From the NCBI RefSeq assembly GCF_016650635.1, contig NZ_JAEKFI010000001.1, positions 1,116,001-1,180,000 of the forward strand: 64,000 bases of DNA, in the 5' to 3' direction. Position numbers and translations under genes: made by a program. Under the pieces are notes generated by a model that had not been told where the DNA came from, made no database searches, and saw nothing but the letters and a program-made list of their open reading frames with translations. How positions within the stretch are numbered: the first letter of the stretch is position 1; every line of letters starts with the position of its first letter. Shown here one piece after another: positions 49,419 through 58,195 of the stretch. This stretch comes from Pseudomonas sp. TH43 (GTDB lineage Bacteria; Pseudomonadota; Gammaproteobacteria; Pseudomonadales; Pseudomonadaceae).

Positions 49419-49691
49419 CTAGCCCCAACGCATCACAGCCAACAGCCACACCAGGGACAACGCGGACGCGACCCAGATGCTCCAGTCGGTGACGCCGATT
49501 ACCAGCAGATGCAGGTAGGCGCTGCCGAGAAGACCGATAAACAAGCGATCACCACGGGTGGTGGCAATCGGTAGAAGACCTCGCCGCAAAATGCTCGGCG
49601 AGCGCAATTCCCACGTGGTCATGCCCACCAGCAGCAGACCAATGGCGATGAAGAACCCCGCTGTCGGGGTCGTCCAGCTCATCCATTCCAT
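49419..49691 (-). CDS. Small DUF2160-type membrane protein (GlpU-like)
   Basis: 90 residues with about three hydrophobic segments (TAGFFIAIGLLLVGMTTWEL; LFIGLLGSAYLHLLVIGV; ASALSLVWLLAVMRWG). Found in GlpSTPQUV-type operons, where its job is unknown. Two ATGs in tandem; 49691 has the better spacing to AGGAG. 10 bp after the second permease gene. Confidence 0.8.
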   Translation of the reverse strand: MEWMSWTTPTAGFFIAIGLLLVGMTTWELRSPSILRRGLLPIATTRGDRLFIGLLGSAYLHLLVIGVTDWSIWVASALSLVWLLAVMRWG

Positions 49692-49701
49692 CATCAGCTC
49701 C

Positions 49702-50502
<801 letters not shown>

Positions 50503-50511
50503 GGCCGGGCC

Positions 50512-51378
50512 TCAGCGGTTGGCGTCGGAGTGCGTCATGGCGGTGTAGAACAGCCAGGACACCAACAGGATGATCAGGAAGTACACCAGCGAAAACGCCG
50601 CTGCCGGACCGAGGTCGAATTGGCCTACCGCCATTTGCGTCAACGTCTGACTCAAGAAAGTCGTGGCGTTGCCCGGCCCGCCGCCGGTGAGCACGAATGG
50701 CTCGGTGTAGATCATGAAACTGTCCATGAAGCGCAGCATGACCGCGATCAACAGCACGCTTTTCAGTTTGGGCAATTGAATGTGGCGGAACACCGCCCAG
50801 GCCGAGGCCCTGTCTATGCGCGCCGCCTGGTAATAGACGTCGGGAATCGCCCGCAACCCGGAGAAACACAACAGCGCCACCAGCGAAGTCCAGTGCCAGA
50901 CGTCCATCACCAGCACCGTCACCCAGGCGTCCATGGTGTTCGCCGCGTAGTTGTAGCTGATGCCCATCGCGTTGAGGCTCGACCCCAACAGACCAATGTC
51001 GGCACGGCCGAAAATCTGCCAAATGGTGCCGACTACGTTCCACGGGATCAGCAGCGGAATCGCCAGGATGATCAGCACCAGCGATGACCAGCGACCCTTG
51101 GTCGGCATGGTCAGCGCGACGGCAATGCCCAGCGGGATTTCGATCAGCAACACGCAGGCCGAATAGATGAACTGGCGCAGCAATGAGTCGTGCAAGCGTG
51201 GATCGAGCAGCACTTGCCGGTACCAGTCAGCACCGACGAAGTAGCGGCTGGACTGGTCGAAGATGTCCTGCACCGAATAGTTGACCACGGTCATCATCGG
51301 GATCACCGCACTGAACGCCACCAGCAGGAACACCGGCAACACCAGCCACCAGGCCTTGTTGTTCTGCACCTTGTTCAT
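50512..51378 (-). CDS. ABC transporter permease (MalF/UgpA type, GlpP-like)
   Basis: 288 residues, six hydrophobic helices. EAA loop region LRAIPDVYYQAARIDRASAW. Overlaps the upstream ATPase gene by 4 bp, so is translationally coupled to it. Confidence 0.9.
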   Translation of the reverse strand: MNKVQNNKAWWLVLPVFLLVAFSAVIPMMTVVNYSVQDIFDQSSRYFVGADWYRQVLLDPRLHDSLLRQFIYSACVLLIEIPLGIAVALTMPTKGRWSSLVLIILAIPLLIPWNVVGTIWQIFGRADIGLLGSSLNAMGISYNYAANTMDAWVTVLVMDVWHWTSLVALLCFSGLRAIPDVYYQAARIDRASAWAVFRHIQLPKLKSVLLIAVMLRFMDSFMIYTEPFVLTGGGPGNATTFLSQTLTQMAVGQFDLGPAAAFSLVYFLIILLVSWLFYTAMTHSDANR

Positions 51379-52487
51379 GGCTGCACCTCGCTGCTGTCGG
51401 CTTCAAGGAGGAATTCATCGGCATAGACCATCAGCCACTGCGCCGGGAAACTGATATGCGCCGTGCCTTGCGGCACCGGTTTGTCTTCCGCCAGGCGCAC
51501 TTTCAGCGGCGCGCCGTCGAGGTCGAGGGTCATGATCTTGTAGGTACCGAGGTCTTCGACGTGTACGACCTGTGCCTGCATCGCGTCGTCAAACGGCTCG
51601 TCCCATACATGAATGAATTCGGGACGGATGCCGACCTTGAGGTTTTTCCAATGACCGTGTTCGATATGCCGCTGCATGGCGTCGGACAACGGCAGGTGCG
51701 TCGAGGCGAAACCGACGCCGCCGGGCTGCGGCTGCACTTCGATCAGGTTCATGCCGGGGCTGCCAATGAAGTAGCCGACAAAGGTGTGGCTTGGCCGCTC
51801 GAACAGTTCCCGTGGCGTACCGAACTGGACGATCTGCCCGCCGTACATCACCGCGATCTTGTCGGCGAAGGTCGAGGCCTCCAGTTGATCGTGGGTGACG
51901 TAGACCATGGTGATGTTGAACTGCTCGTGGATCTGCTTGAGCTTGCGTCGCAGTTTCCATTTCAGGTGCGGGTCGATCACCGTCAGCGGCTCGTCAAAAA
52001 GGATCGCCGAGACGTCGTCGCGCACCAGGCCACGACCCATGGAGACTTTCTGTTTTTCGTCGGCGGTGAGGTTGCGCGCCTTTTTGCTCAGCAGGTTTTG
52101 CAGGTCGAGGACTTCGGCAATTTCCTGCACCTTGCTGTGCACTTTCGCCTCGGCCATGCCCTGATTGCGCAGGGGAAAAGCGAGGTTATCGAACACGGTC
52201 ATGGTGTCGTAAACCACCGGAAACTGGAAAACCTGAGCGATGTTGCGCTTCTCCGGCGTCAGGTCATTGACCGCTTTGCCGTCAAACAAGACATGACCTT
52301 GCGAGGGGCTGAGCAATCCGGAAATGATGTTGAGCAAGGTCGACTTGCCGCAACCCGACGGCCCGAGCAAGGCGTAGGCGCCGCCCTGTTCCCAGACATG
52401 ATTCATCTCGCGGATCGCGTAATCCTCCGCGCCGCCTGGGGTTTTGCTGTAGCTGTGGGCGAGGTGCTGCAAACGGATTTCGGCCAT
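51375..52487 (-). CDS. ABC transporter ATPase 2 (GlpT-like), degenerate signature motif
   Basis: 370 residues. Walker A GPSGCGKS at 42-49, Walker B AILFDEP with catalytic Glu, and switch His199 in YVTHDQ. The usual LSGGQ is replaced by LTADEKQ at ~140-146. The C-terminal regulatory OB-like domain (after ~240) is of the MalK/CUT1 type. Overlaps the other ATPase gene by one base. The degenerate signature should pair with the intact one of the partner. Confidence 0.9.
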   Translation of the reverse strand: MAEIRLQHLAHSYSKTPGGAEDYAIREMNHVWEQGGAYALLGPSGCGKSTLLNIISGLLSPSQGHVLFDGKAVNDLTPEKRNIAQVFQFPVVYDTMTVFDNLAFPLRNQGMAEAKVHSKVQEIAEVLDLQNLLSKKARNLTADEKQKVSMGRGLVRDDVSAILFDEPLTVIDPHLKWKLRRKLKQIHEQFNITMVYVTHDQLEASTFADKIAVMYGGQIVQFGTPRELFERPSHTFVGYFIGSPGMNLIEVQPQPGGVGFASTHLPLSDAMQRHIEHGHWKNLKVGIRPEFIHVWDEPFDDAMQAQVVHVEDLGTYKIMTLDLDGAPLKVRLAEDKPVPQGTAHISFPAQWLMVYADEFLLEADSSEVQP

Positions 52488-53581
52488 CAGGCAACCCTCG
52501 CGACACGTCGGCCGGGGGCTTGCACCAAGCGGCCCTGCGCATCGAAAACGAACAGTTTGTGGGTCGGGATGTAAATGCGGATCGGCGCATCGACGTCGTA
52601 TTCGTGAACACCGGACAGGTGCAGTACCAACAGGAAATGTTCGTTGCGCACATGCAGGAAGGTTTCCGAACCACTGATCTCGGCGACTTCCACGGTGACT
52701 GCCAACTCCAGATCGTCATCGTTGCTTGGCACCAGCGAGATATGACTGGGGCGTACGCCAAATCGAAACTCACCCTCGCCCACCGGACGCAAATCGACGT
52801 TCAACGGAAAGTGCACGAAGTTGGCGAAGCTGACTTCGTTGCCGGCGATGCGACCGGGCATCAGATTGATCGGCGGTTCGGAGAACAGCTCGGCGGCCAG
52901 CACGGTTTGCGGCTGGTGATAGACCGAGGTCGACGCGCCGCTCTGGATCACCCGACCTTCGTGAAGAATGGTCGTGGTGCCGCCCAGCGCCAACGCTTCG
53001 TTGGGCTCGGTGGTGGCGTAGATCGCGATGGTATGGCGCGCCTTGAACAGCTCGCGCATTTCCTGGCGCAGCTCTTCGCGCAGTTTGTAATCGAGATTGA
53101 CCAGCGGCTCGTCGAACAGGATCAACTCGGCGTCCTTGACCAATGCGCGAGCCATCGCCGTGCGCTGCTGCTGGCCGCCCGAGAGCTCCAGCGGATAGCG
53201 TTGCAGAAACTTCTCGATGCGCAGCATCTTCGCGGTTTCCTGCACTTTGCTGTGGATGATCTCTTTGCCGATCCCGGCCTGACGCAGTGGCGAGGCGATG
53301 TTCTCGAATACGGTCATGGTCGGGTAATTGATGAACTGCTGATAGACCATCGACACGTTGCGCAGACGCACCGGGCGCTGGGTGACGTCGACGCCGTTCA
53401 TCAGGATGCGGCCGCTGTCGGGCTTGTCCAGACCGGCCATCAAACGCATGAGACTGGTTTTGCCGGACAGCGTACGACCGAGCAAAACGTTGAAAGAACC
53501 GGGTTCGAATTTCAGGCAGGCATCGTCGATCCAGGTCTGGCCCTCGACGGTGCGGCTGACGTGCTCCAGGGTGAGTGACAT
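52487..53581 (-). CDS. ABC transporter ATPase 1 (GlpS-like), lacks switch histidine
   Basis: 364 residues. Walker A GRTLSGKT at 35-42, intact signature LSGGQ at 133-137, and Walker B LILFDEP with catalytic Glu. The H-loop reads [10 protein letters not shown] (~188-197), so the switch histidine is absent. C-terminal CUT1-type regulatory domain. First gene of the operon; its ribosome site AAAAGG is fused to a CA motif AATAATAA (53594-53601). Confidence 0.9.
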   Translation of the reverse strand: MSLTLEHVSRTVEGQTWIDDACLKFEPGSFNVLLGRTLSGKTSLMRLMAGLDKPDSGRILMNGVDVTQRPVRLRNVSMVYQQFINYPTMTVFENIASPLRQAGIGKEIIHSKVQETAKMLRIEKFLQRYPLELSGGQQQRTAMARALVKDAELILFDEPLVNLDYKLREELRQEMRELFKARHTIAIYATTEPNEALALGGTTTILHEGRVIQSGASTSVYHQPQTVLAAELFSEPPINLMPGRIAGNEVSFANFVHFPLNVDLRPVGEGEFRFGVRPSHISLVPSNDDDLELAVTVEVAEISGSETFLHVRNEHFLLVLHLSGVHEYDVDAPIRIYIPTHKLFVFDAQGRLVQAPGRRVARVA

Positions 53582-53593
53582 GGCTCGGCCTTT

Positions 53594-53601
53594 TTATTAT
53601 T
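53594..53601 (-). promoter_or_regulatory. CA motif (Hfq/Crc-type) at the ribosome site of the first ABC gene
   Basis: Minus strand AATAATAA fits AAnAAnAA and runs directly into the AAAAGG ribosome-binding site, 12 nt before the ATG. Confidence 0.5.
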
Positions 53602-53625
53602 GGAGTCAAGCGACCTGTACACGGG

Positions 53626-53641
53626 AGCGAGTTTCATGCCA
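53626..53641 (-). promoter_or_regulatory. Sigma-54 promoter of the ABC importer operon
   Basis: Minus strand CTGGCATGAAACTCGCT: -24 TGGCATG and -12 TCGC with exactly GG-N10-GC. Transcription would begin ~12 bp downstream, giving a leader of ~35 nt before the ATG at 53581. A sigma-54 activator is divergently encoded. Confidence 0.75.
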
Positions 53642-53705
53642 GAAATGGCAAGTGGTTGATTTGTCGTGAAAATCGTTGAAAGCGCGGTGATTGAGCATTC
53701 ATTGC

Positions 53706-53753
53706 TGAACACATTTGAACAGTCGGGCGATTGACAATGAACAATAGTGAACA
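53706..53753 (-). promoter_or_regulatory. Upstream activator sites, two TGTTCA-N4-TGTTCA pairs
   Basis: TGAACA on the plus strand at 53706, 53716, 53738 and 53748. Within each pair the sites are 10 bp apart; the pairs are 32 bp apart. They lie 65-112 bp upstream of the -24 box, the usual place for sigma-54 activator binding. Confidence 0.6.
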
Positions 53754-53801
53754 ACACTCTATGAACGCCTTTTGCCCGATCCTGAATGCGAAATAGATCC
53801 C

Positions 53802-53892
53802 CTGTGGGAGCGAGCCTGCTCGCGAAAGCGCTGTGTCAGTCAATGCAACTCTGTCTGATAGACCGCTTTCGCGAGCAGGCTCGCTCCCACAG
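53802..53892. repeat. REPIN, TGTGGGAGCGAGCCTGCTCG type
   Basis: Inverted arms as at 18232-18322, between the ABC operon and its activator gene. Confidence 0.9.
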
Positions 53893-53925
53893 TTGATCTG
53901 TGTTGTGTTCAGGATTTGGGTTCAT

Positions 53926-53936
53926 AACAACAATAA
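53926..53936 (+). promoter_or_regulatory. CA motif upstream of the sigma-54 activator gene
   Basis: AACAACAATAA contains two overlapping AAnAAnAA matches, 28-38 nt before the ATG at 53964. Confidence 0.4.
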
Positions 53937-53963
53937 AAATCGCTGTATCAGAGGCCCACTGCC

Positions 53964-55802
53964 ATGGCCGCACCTGCCCCGCCGTTGTCCCACGACGCGA
54001 TCGTCCAGACTTCCTGGCAACGCTGCCGCGCGTTCGGTCTTGAGCACCAAAGCACCCCGGCTTTCGATCAGTTGCCCAGCGCCGGCATTGCCCATCTGCT
54101 CGACCGCCATCACTCTCTGGTGCAGACCACTCACCAGGAAGTGCTGCCCTACTACGAAAACATCCTCAGCAACTCCAATTGCCTGATCATGCTCGCCGAC
54201 AATCAGGGCCAGGTGCTGACGTCGTGGGGGACGCAACGCTTTATCGATCCGAATCTGGCTCGCGGCTTTCAGGCCGGAGCGAGCTGGATGGAGCGCTCCA
54301 GCGGCACCAATGCCATCGGCACCGCGCTGGCTTGCGAGCAGGCAGTGCATATCGAACACGATGAACACTTTCTCAAGGCCAACCGCTTCATGACCGGTTC
54401 CGCCGCGCCGATTTTCGACGCCGAGCGCAAGGTCATTGCGGTGCTCGATGTCTCCAGCGACAGCTACCTGCCGCCCTCGCACACGTTGGGCATGGTCAAG
54501 ATGATGAGCCAGACCGTGGAGAACCGGCTGATCCTCAATCTGTTTCACGGTCAGCACTTTCAACTGACGTTCAATACCGGGTTGAACAACCTCGACAGCC
54601 AGTGGGCGGGTTTGCTGATTTTTGATGAGAGCGGCCAGGTGCTGTCAGCCAATCGCCGCGCGGACAATCTGCTCGGTGTGCGTTTGTCGCGGGTCAGTGT
54701 CGAGAGCCTGTTCAACGTATCGCTTCTGGAATTGATCAATCAGCCGGATGACTTGCCGTTTGCCTTGCAGACGTCCGGACGCAACCGTTTTCAATGTTTG
54801 CTGAAGCGGCCGAAACAGGCGCCGATTCAGCCGCGGCTGTTTGTCACTGAGCCGAAACCCGCCGCACCCAGCGCGATCAGCCTCAACAGCTTGCACTTCG
54901 GCGACAGTCGCGTAGAAAAAGCCGTGCGCCAGGCCGAGCGCTTGCTGGAGAAAGACATACCGCTGCTGATCCATGGTGAAACCGGCGTCGGCAAGGAAGT
55001 CTTCGTCAAAGCCTTGCACCAAGCGAGTTCGCGCAGCAAACAGGCATTCATCGCCGTCAACTGCGCAGCGATTCCCGCCGAACTGGTGGAGTCCGAGCTG
55101 TTTGGTTACGAGAAAGGCGCGTTCACCGGCGCCAACCAGAAAGGCAGCATCGGCCTGATTCGCAAGGCTGACAAAGGCACGCTATTCCTCGATGAAATCG
55201 GCGACATGCCGCTGCCAACCCAGGCGCGGTTGTTGCGCGTGTTGCAGGAGCGCTGCGTGCAACCGGTGGGCAGCAGTGAGTTGTTCCCGGTGGATCTGCG
55301 GATCATCTCGGCGACCAACCGCTCTCTGCGTGAACAAGTGCAGTTGGGGCGGTTTCGTGAGGATTTGTATTACCGCATCGGCGGCCTGACATTGGAGTTG
55401 CCGCCGCTCAGAGAACGCAGTGATAAACAGGCTTTGTTTAAACGACTCTGGGAACAACACCGTGAGCCGACGCAATGGGCGGGGCTGAGCCACGAAGTGT
55501 TGGCGTTATTTGAAAGACATCCGTGGCCGGGGAATTTGCGTCAGGTCAGCAGCGTGATGCAGGTAGCGTTGGCCATGGCTGAGGAACAACCGGTGCGGCC
55601 GGAGCATTTGCCCGATGATTTTTTTGTTGATCTGGAAATGGAGCCGGTTGAGAGCGCACCGCCGCTGGGATTGGATTTGAATGATATTGAAGCGTTGAAC
55701 CGGGAGTTGAAGGCGGCCGGGGGGAATATCTCGCATTTGGCCAGAAGGCTGGGCGTTAGTCGCAATACGCTTTATAAGCGGCTGCGGCAGATTGAAGGTT
55801 GA
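53964..55802 (+). CDS. Sigma-54-dependent transcriptional activator (AcoR-type, GAF-AAA+-Fis)
   Basis: 612 residues. N-terminal GAF-like sensor (WMERSSGTNAIGTALACEQAV is typical of AcoR relatives), a PAS-like middle (~205-280), and AAA+ domain with Walker A GETGVGKE at 338-345, sigma-54 contact loop GAFTGA at 385-390 and Walker B GTLFLDEIGD. Fis-type helix-turn-helix at the end (NISHLARRLGVSRNTLYKRL). Divergent from the ABC importer with a near-consensus sigma-54 promoter between them, so it very probably controls that operon. Inducer unknown. Confidence 0.92.
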   Translation: MAAPAPPLSHDAIVQTSWQRCRAFGLEHQSTPAFDQLPSAGIAHLLDRHHSLVQTTHQEVLPYYENILSNSNCLIMLADNQGQVLTSWGTQRFIDPNLARGFQAGASWMERSSGTNAIGTALACEQAVHIEHDEHFLKANRFMTGSAAPIFDAERKVIAVLDVSSDSYLPPSHTLGMVKMMSQTVENRLILNLFHGQHFQLTFNTGLNNLDSQWAGLLIFDESGQVLSANRRADNLLGVRLSRVSVESLFNVSLLELINQPDDLPFALQTSGRNRFQCLLKRPKQAPIQPRLFVTEPKPAAPSAISLNSLHFGDSRVEKAVRQAERLLEKDIPLLIHGETGVGKEVFVKALHQASSRSKQAFIAVNCAAIPAELVESELFGYEKGAFTGANQKGSIGLIRKADKGTLFLDEIGDMPLPTQARLLRVLQERCVQPVGSSELFPVDLRIISATNRSLREQVQLGRFREDLYYRIGGLTLELPPLRERSDKQALFKRLWEQHREPTQWAGLSHEVLALFERHPWPGNLRQVSSVMQVALAMAEEQPVRPEHLPDDFFVDLEMEPVESAPPLGLDLNDIEALNRELKAAGGNISHLARRLGVSRNTLYKRLRQIEG

Positions 55803-55807
55803 GTGAA

Positions 55808-56002
55808 CCCCTTCCCCTCATCGGAACGCCGCCCGCCCAGCCCTTTCCTCCTGGAGAGGGAGCCGAACGAGGTGTCTGGCGCTGGCCATCGACCTGAAAC
55901 AACCAGTCGATTATGGATTCAACGCATCACGTTCAAGTCGGCGTATCTCATGAGCATCCCCCATTCAGTCCCCTCTCCTGGGGGAGAGGGCTAGGGTGAG
56001 GG
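55808..56002. repeat. TIR-bounded intergenic element, single copy
   Basis: Diverged left end starting 6 bp after the activator stop; right end GGGAGAGGGCTAGGGTGAGG. Core shares GAACGAGGTGTCTGGCG, AGTCGATTATGGATTCA and CATTCAGTCCCCTCTCC with other copies. Its right end encodes the last codons of the MFS gene. Confidence 0.8.
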
Positions 56003-57208
56003 CGAAAAGACCGACTCAACACGCGCAGTTGAAACAGCCGCCAATGTGCGCAGCCCAATCAGCACAACCCCAATCATCATCACCCCCGCGCCAATCGCCA
56101 CGCCGAACCCTGCTCGTGCACCAAAAGCATCAATAACCACCCCCGCCAGCATGCCCCCGAGCGCAACGCCAATGCTGATGCCAGTGGTCATCCACGTCAG
56201 CCCTTCGGTGATCCGCGCCGGCGGGATGATGATCGTCCCCAGCTTCATGACCACGACCATCGTTGGCGCAAACGAAATGCCGGCGATAAACAGCGTCGCT
56301 GACAGGACATATACGTCCGCTGCAAAAATCGGCAAAACACCGGTGAACGCCGTGACCAATATCCCGATCAGGAACTGTTTTTCAATCGCCAGCGAAACCC
56401 TCAACGCACCGAACGTCAGGCCGGCCACCAGTGAACCGAACGCATAGGCGGCGAGGATGAAGGTGGCAGACGCTGGCCAGCCTTGAGCATTGGCGAAGGC
56501 CACGACCGCCACATCGATCGCTCCACCGATGACACCCATCGCCAACAGCGCGAGGACAATCGTGCGAACGCCGGGAATCAGCAGGGTTGAGCCGGTATTG
56601 CGGGTATGGCCCACGACAACTTTAGGTTCAGTCTGGCGCTGCAGGAGAAACGCTGTCACCCCGACAGCCAGCAGCGCCACCGCCACCAACGGCCCGGCCT
56701 CGGCGAAAAAGCTCACGCTCAAGCCGATCGCCAGTGGCGGGCCGATGATGTAGGCGAGTTCGGTCAGAACCGTATCCAGCGAGAACGCCGTGTGCAGTTG
56801 CGGCTTGCCCCGAAACAATTGCGTCCAGCGTGCGCGGATCATCGAAGGCATGCTCGGCATCGTCCCCGCCAGTGCCGCAAGAACAAAAAACAACGCGGCG
56901 GGCGCTCTCAAGTGAACGGCGAAGATCAGCGCCAGCAACATGACGATGCTGAATGCCGTCACCACGGGTAGCACTCGACTCTGACCACGCTGATCAACAA
57001 GTTTCGAAATGCGCGGGCCAAGCAATGCATTGGCCAGGGTAAACGTACCGGCGACTGCGCCTGCCAGCCAGTAGACACCGGTTTGCTCCACCAGCATGGT
57101 GATGATGCCAATGCCGATCATTGCTTGCGGCAATCGGGCAATGGAACTCGCGAGCACTAACCCCGTGGCGCCGGGTGTTGTTAGAAGCTCGCGGTAGTGA
57201 TTAGCCAT
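55991..57208 (-). CDS. MFS transporter
   Basis: 405 residues, about twelve hydrophobic helices. N-terminal LLTTPGATGLVLASSIARLP and PRISKLVDQRGQSRVLP (cytoplasmic loop 2-3, DRxGRR-like position). Substrate unknown; sugar/drug-efflux-like. The final residues FSPSP and the TAG stop come from the end of the TIR element (CCCTCACCCTAG on this strand), so the natural C-terminus was probably altered by the insertion. Convergent with the sigma-54 activator gene. Confidence 0.85.
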   Translation of the reverse strand: MANHYRELLTTPGATGLVLASSIARLPQAMIGIGIITMLVEQTGVYWLAGAVAGTFTLANALLGPRISKLVDQRGQSRVLPVVTAFSIVMLLALIFAVHLRAPAALFFVLAALAGTMPSMPSMIRARWTQLFRGKPQLHTAFSLDTVLTELAYIIGPPLAIGLSVSFFAEAGPLVAVALLAVGVTAFLLQRQTEPKVVVGHTRNTGSTLLIPGVRTIVLALLAMGVIGGAIDVAVVAFANAQGWPASATFILAAYAFGSLVAGLTFGALRVSLAIEKQFLIGILVTAFTGVLPIFAADVYVLSATLFIAGISFAPTMVVVMKLGTIIIPPARITEGLTWMTTGISIGVALGGMLAGVVIDAFGARAGFGVAIGAGVMMIGVVLIGLRTLAAVSTARVESVFSPSP

Positions 57209-57299
57209 GATTCCTCCCTTGATTCGTCGCTGAGCAGCATCCCGCTACCGCGTCAGACATCAAGACCTACGCGGACACCAAAAGCAACCGCGAAAAGAT

Positions 57300-58133
57300 C
57301 CCCTCACCCCAGCCCTCTCCCAGAGGGAGAAGGAGCCGACCGAAGTGTCTGGCGTTGTACATCGACCGGAGAGATTGCGTCGATTATGGATTCGGAAAAA
57401 ATCTTTCAGGTCGGCGTATTTCTTGAATATCCCCCATTCAGTCCCCTCTCCCAGAGGGAGAAGAGGCCGACCGAGGTGTCTGGCGTTGTACATCGACCGG
57501 AGAGATTGCGTCGATTATGGATTCGGAAAAAATCTTTCAGGTCGGCGTATTTCTTGACCCCCCCCATTCAGTCCCCTCTCCCAGAGGGAGAAGAGGCCGA
57601 CCGAGGTGTCTGGCGTTGTACATCGACCGAAGAGATTGCGTCGATTATGGATTCGGAAACAATCTTTCAGGTCGGTGTATTTCTTGAATATCCCCCATTC
57701 AGTCCCCTCTCCCAGAGGGAGAAGAGGCCGACCGAGGTGTCTGGCGTTGTACATCGGCCGGAGAGATTTGCGTCGATTATGGATTCGGAAACAATCTTTC
57801 AGGTCGGCGTATTTCTTGAAGATTCCCCATTCAGTCCCCTCTCCCAGAGAAAAAGGGGGGCCGACCGAAGTGTCTGGCGTTGTACATCGACCGGAGAGAT
57901 TGCGTCGATTATGGATTCGGAAACAATCTTTCAGGTCGGCGTATTTCTTGAATATCCCCCATTCAATCCCCTCTCCCAGAGGGAGAAGAGGCCGACCGAG
58001 GTGTCTGGCGTTGTACATCGATCGGAGAGATTGCGTCGATTATGGATTCGGAAACAATCTTTCAGGTCGGCGTATTTCTTGAATATCCCCCATTCAATCC
58101 CCTCTCCCACTGGGAGAGGGTTAGGGTGAGGGG
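57300..58133. repeat. TIR-bounded element amplified as six tandem ~131-bp units
   Basis: Outer ends CCCCTCACCCCAGCCCTCTC and GAGAGGGTTAGGGTGAGGGG are inverted repeats. Between them a unit of 130-132 bp (boundary CCCCTCTCCCAGAGGG; core GGTGTCTGGCGTTGTACATC, GCGTCGATTATGGATTCGG, CAGGTCGGCGTATTTCTTG) recurs six times. CTCTCCC boundaries end at 57321, 57452, 57582, 57713, 57845, 57977 and 58108. Only scattered single-base differences between units. Confidence 0.92.
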
Positions 58134-58150
58134 CTCTTCTCGCAGCCAAA

Positions 58151-58178
58151 CAAAAACCCGCACAAGGCGGGTTTTGTT
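58151..58178 (-). terminator. Terminator of cysS
   Basis: Minus strand AAACCCGC-CTTGT-GCGGGTTTTTG. Confidence 0.88.
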
Positions 58179-58195
58179 TGTAGCAAGCACAGCAA

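Larger units (their letters stand above)
57209..58195. other. Gap between MFS transporter and cysS
   Basis: ~990 bp without a gene. Almost all is the tandem array at 57300-58133, followed by the cysS terminator. Long frames through it are translations of the repeat. Confidence 0.85.

Noticed and set aside
57197..58129. 310-codon frame with internal ~43-residue repeats, resembling a repeat protein
   Set aside because: It is simply the translation of the 131-bp DNA repeats, which are close to a multiple of three only by chance in parts; units of 130 and 132 bp break a shared phase, and no ribosome site or family match exists.
57300..58133. Possible CRISPR array
   Set aside because: The repeated unit is ~131 bp with no unique spacers; whole units repeat. 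No cas genes are present.
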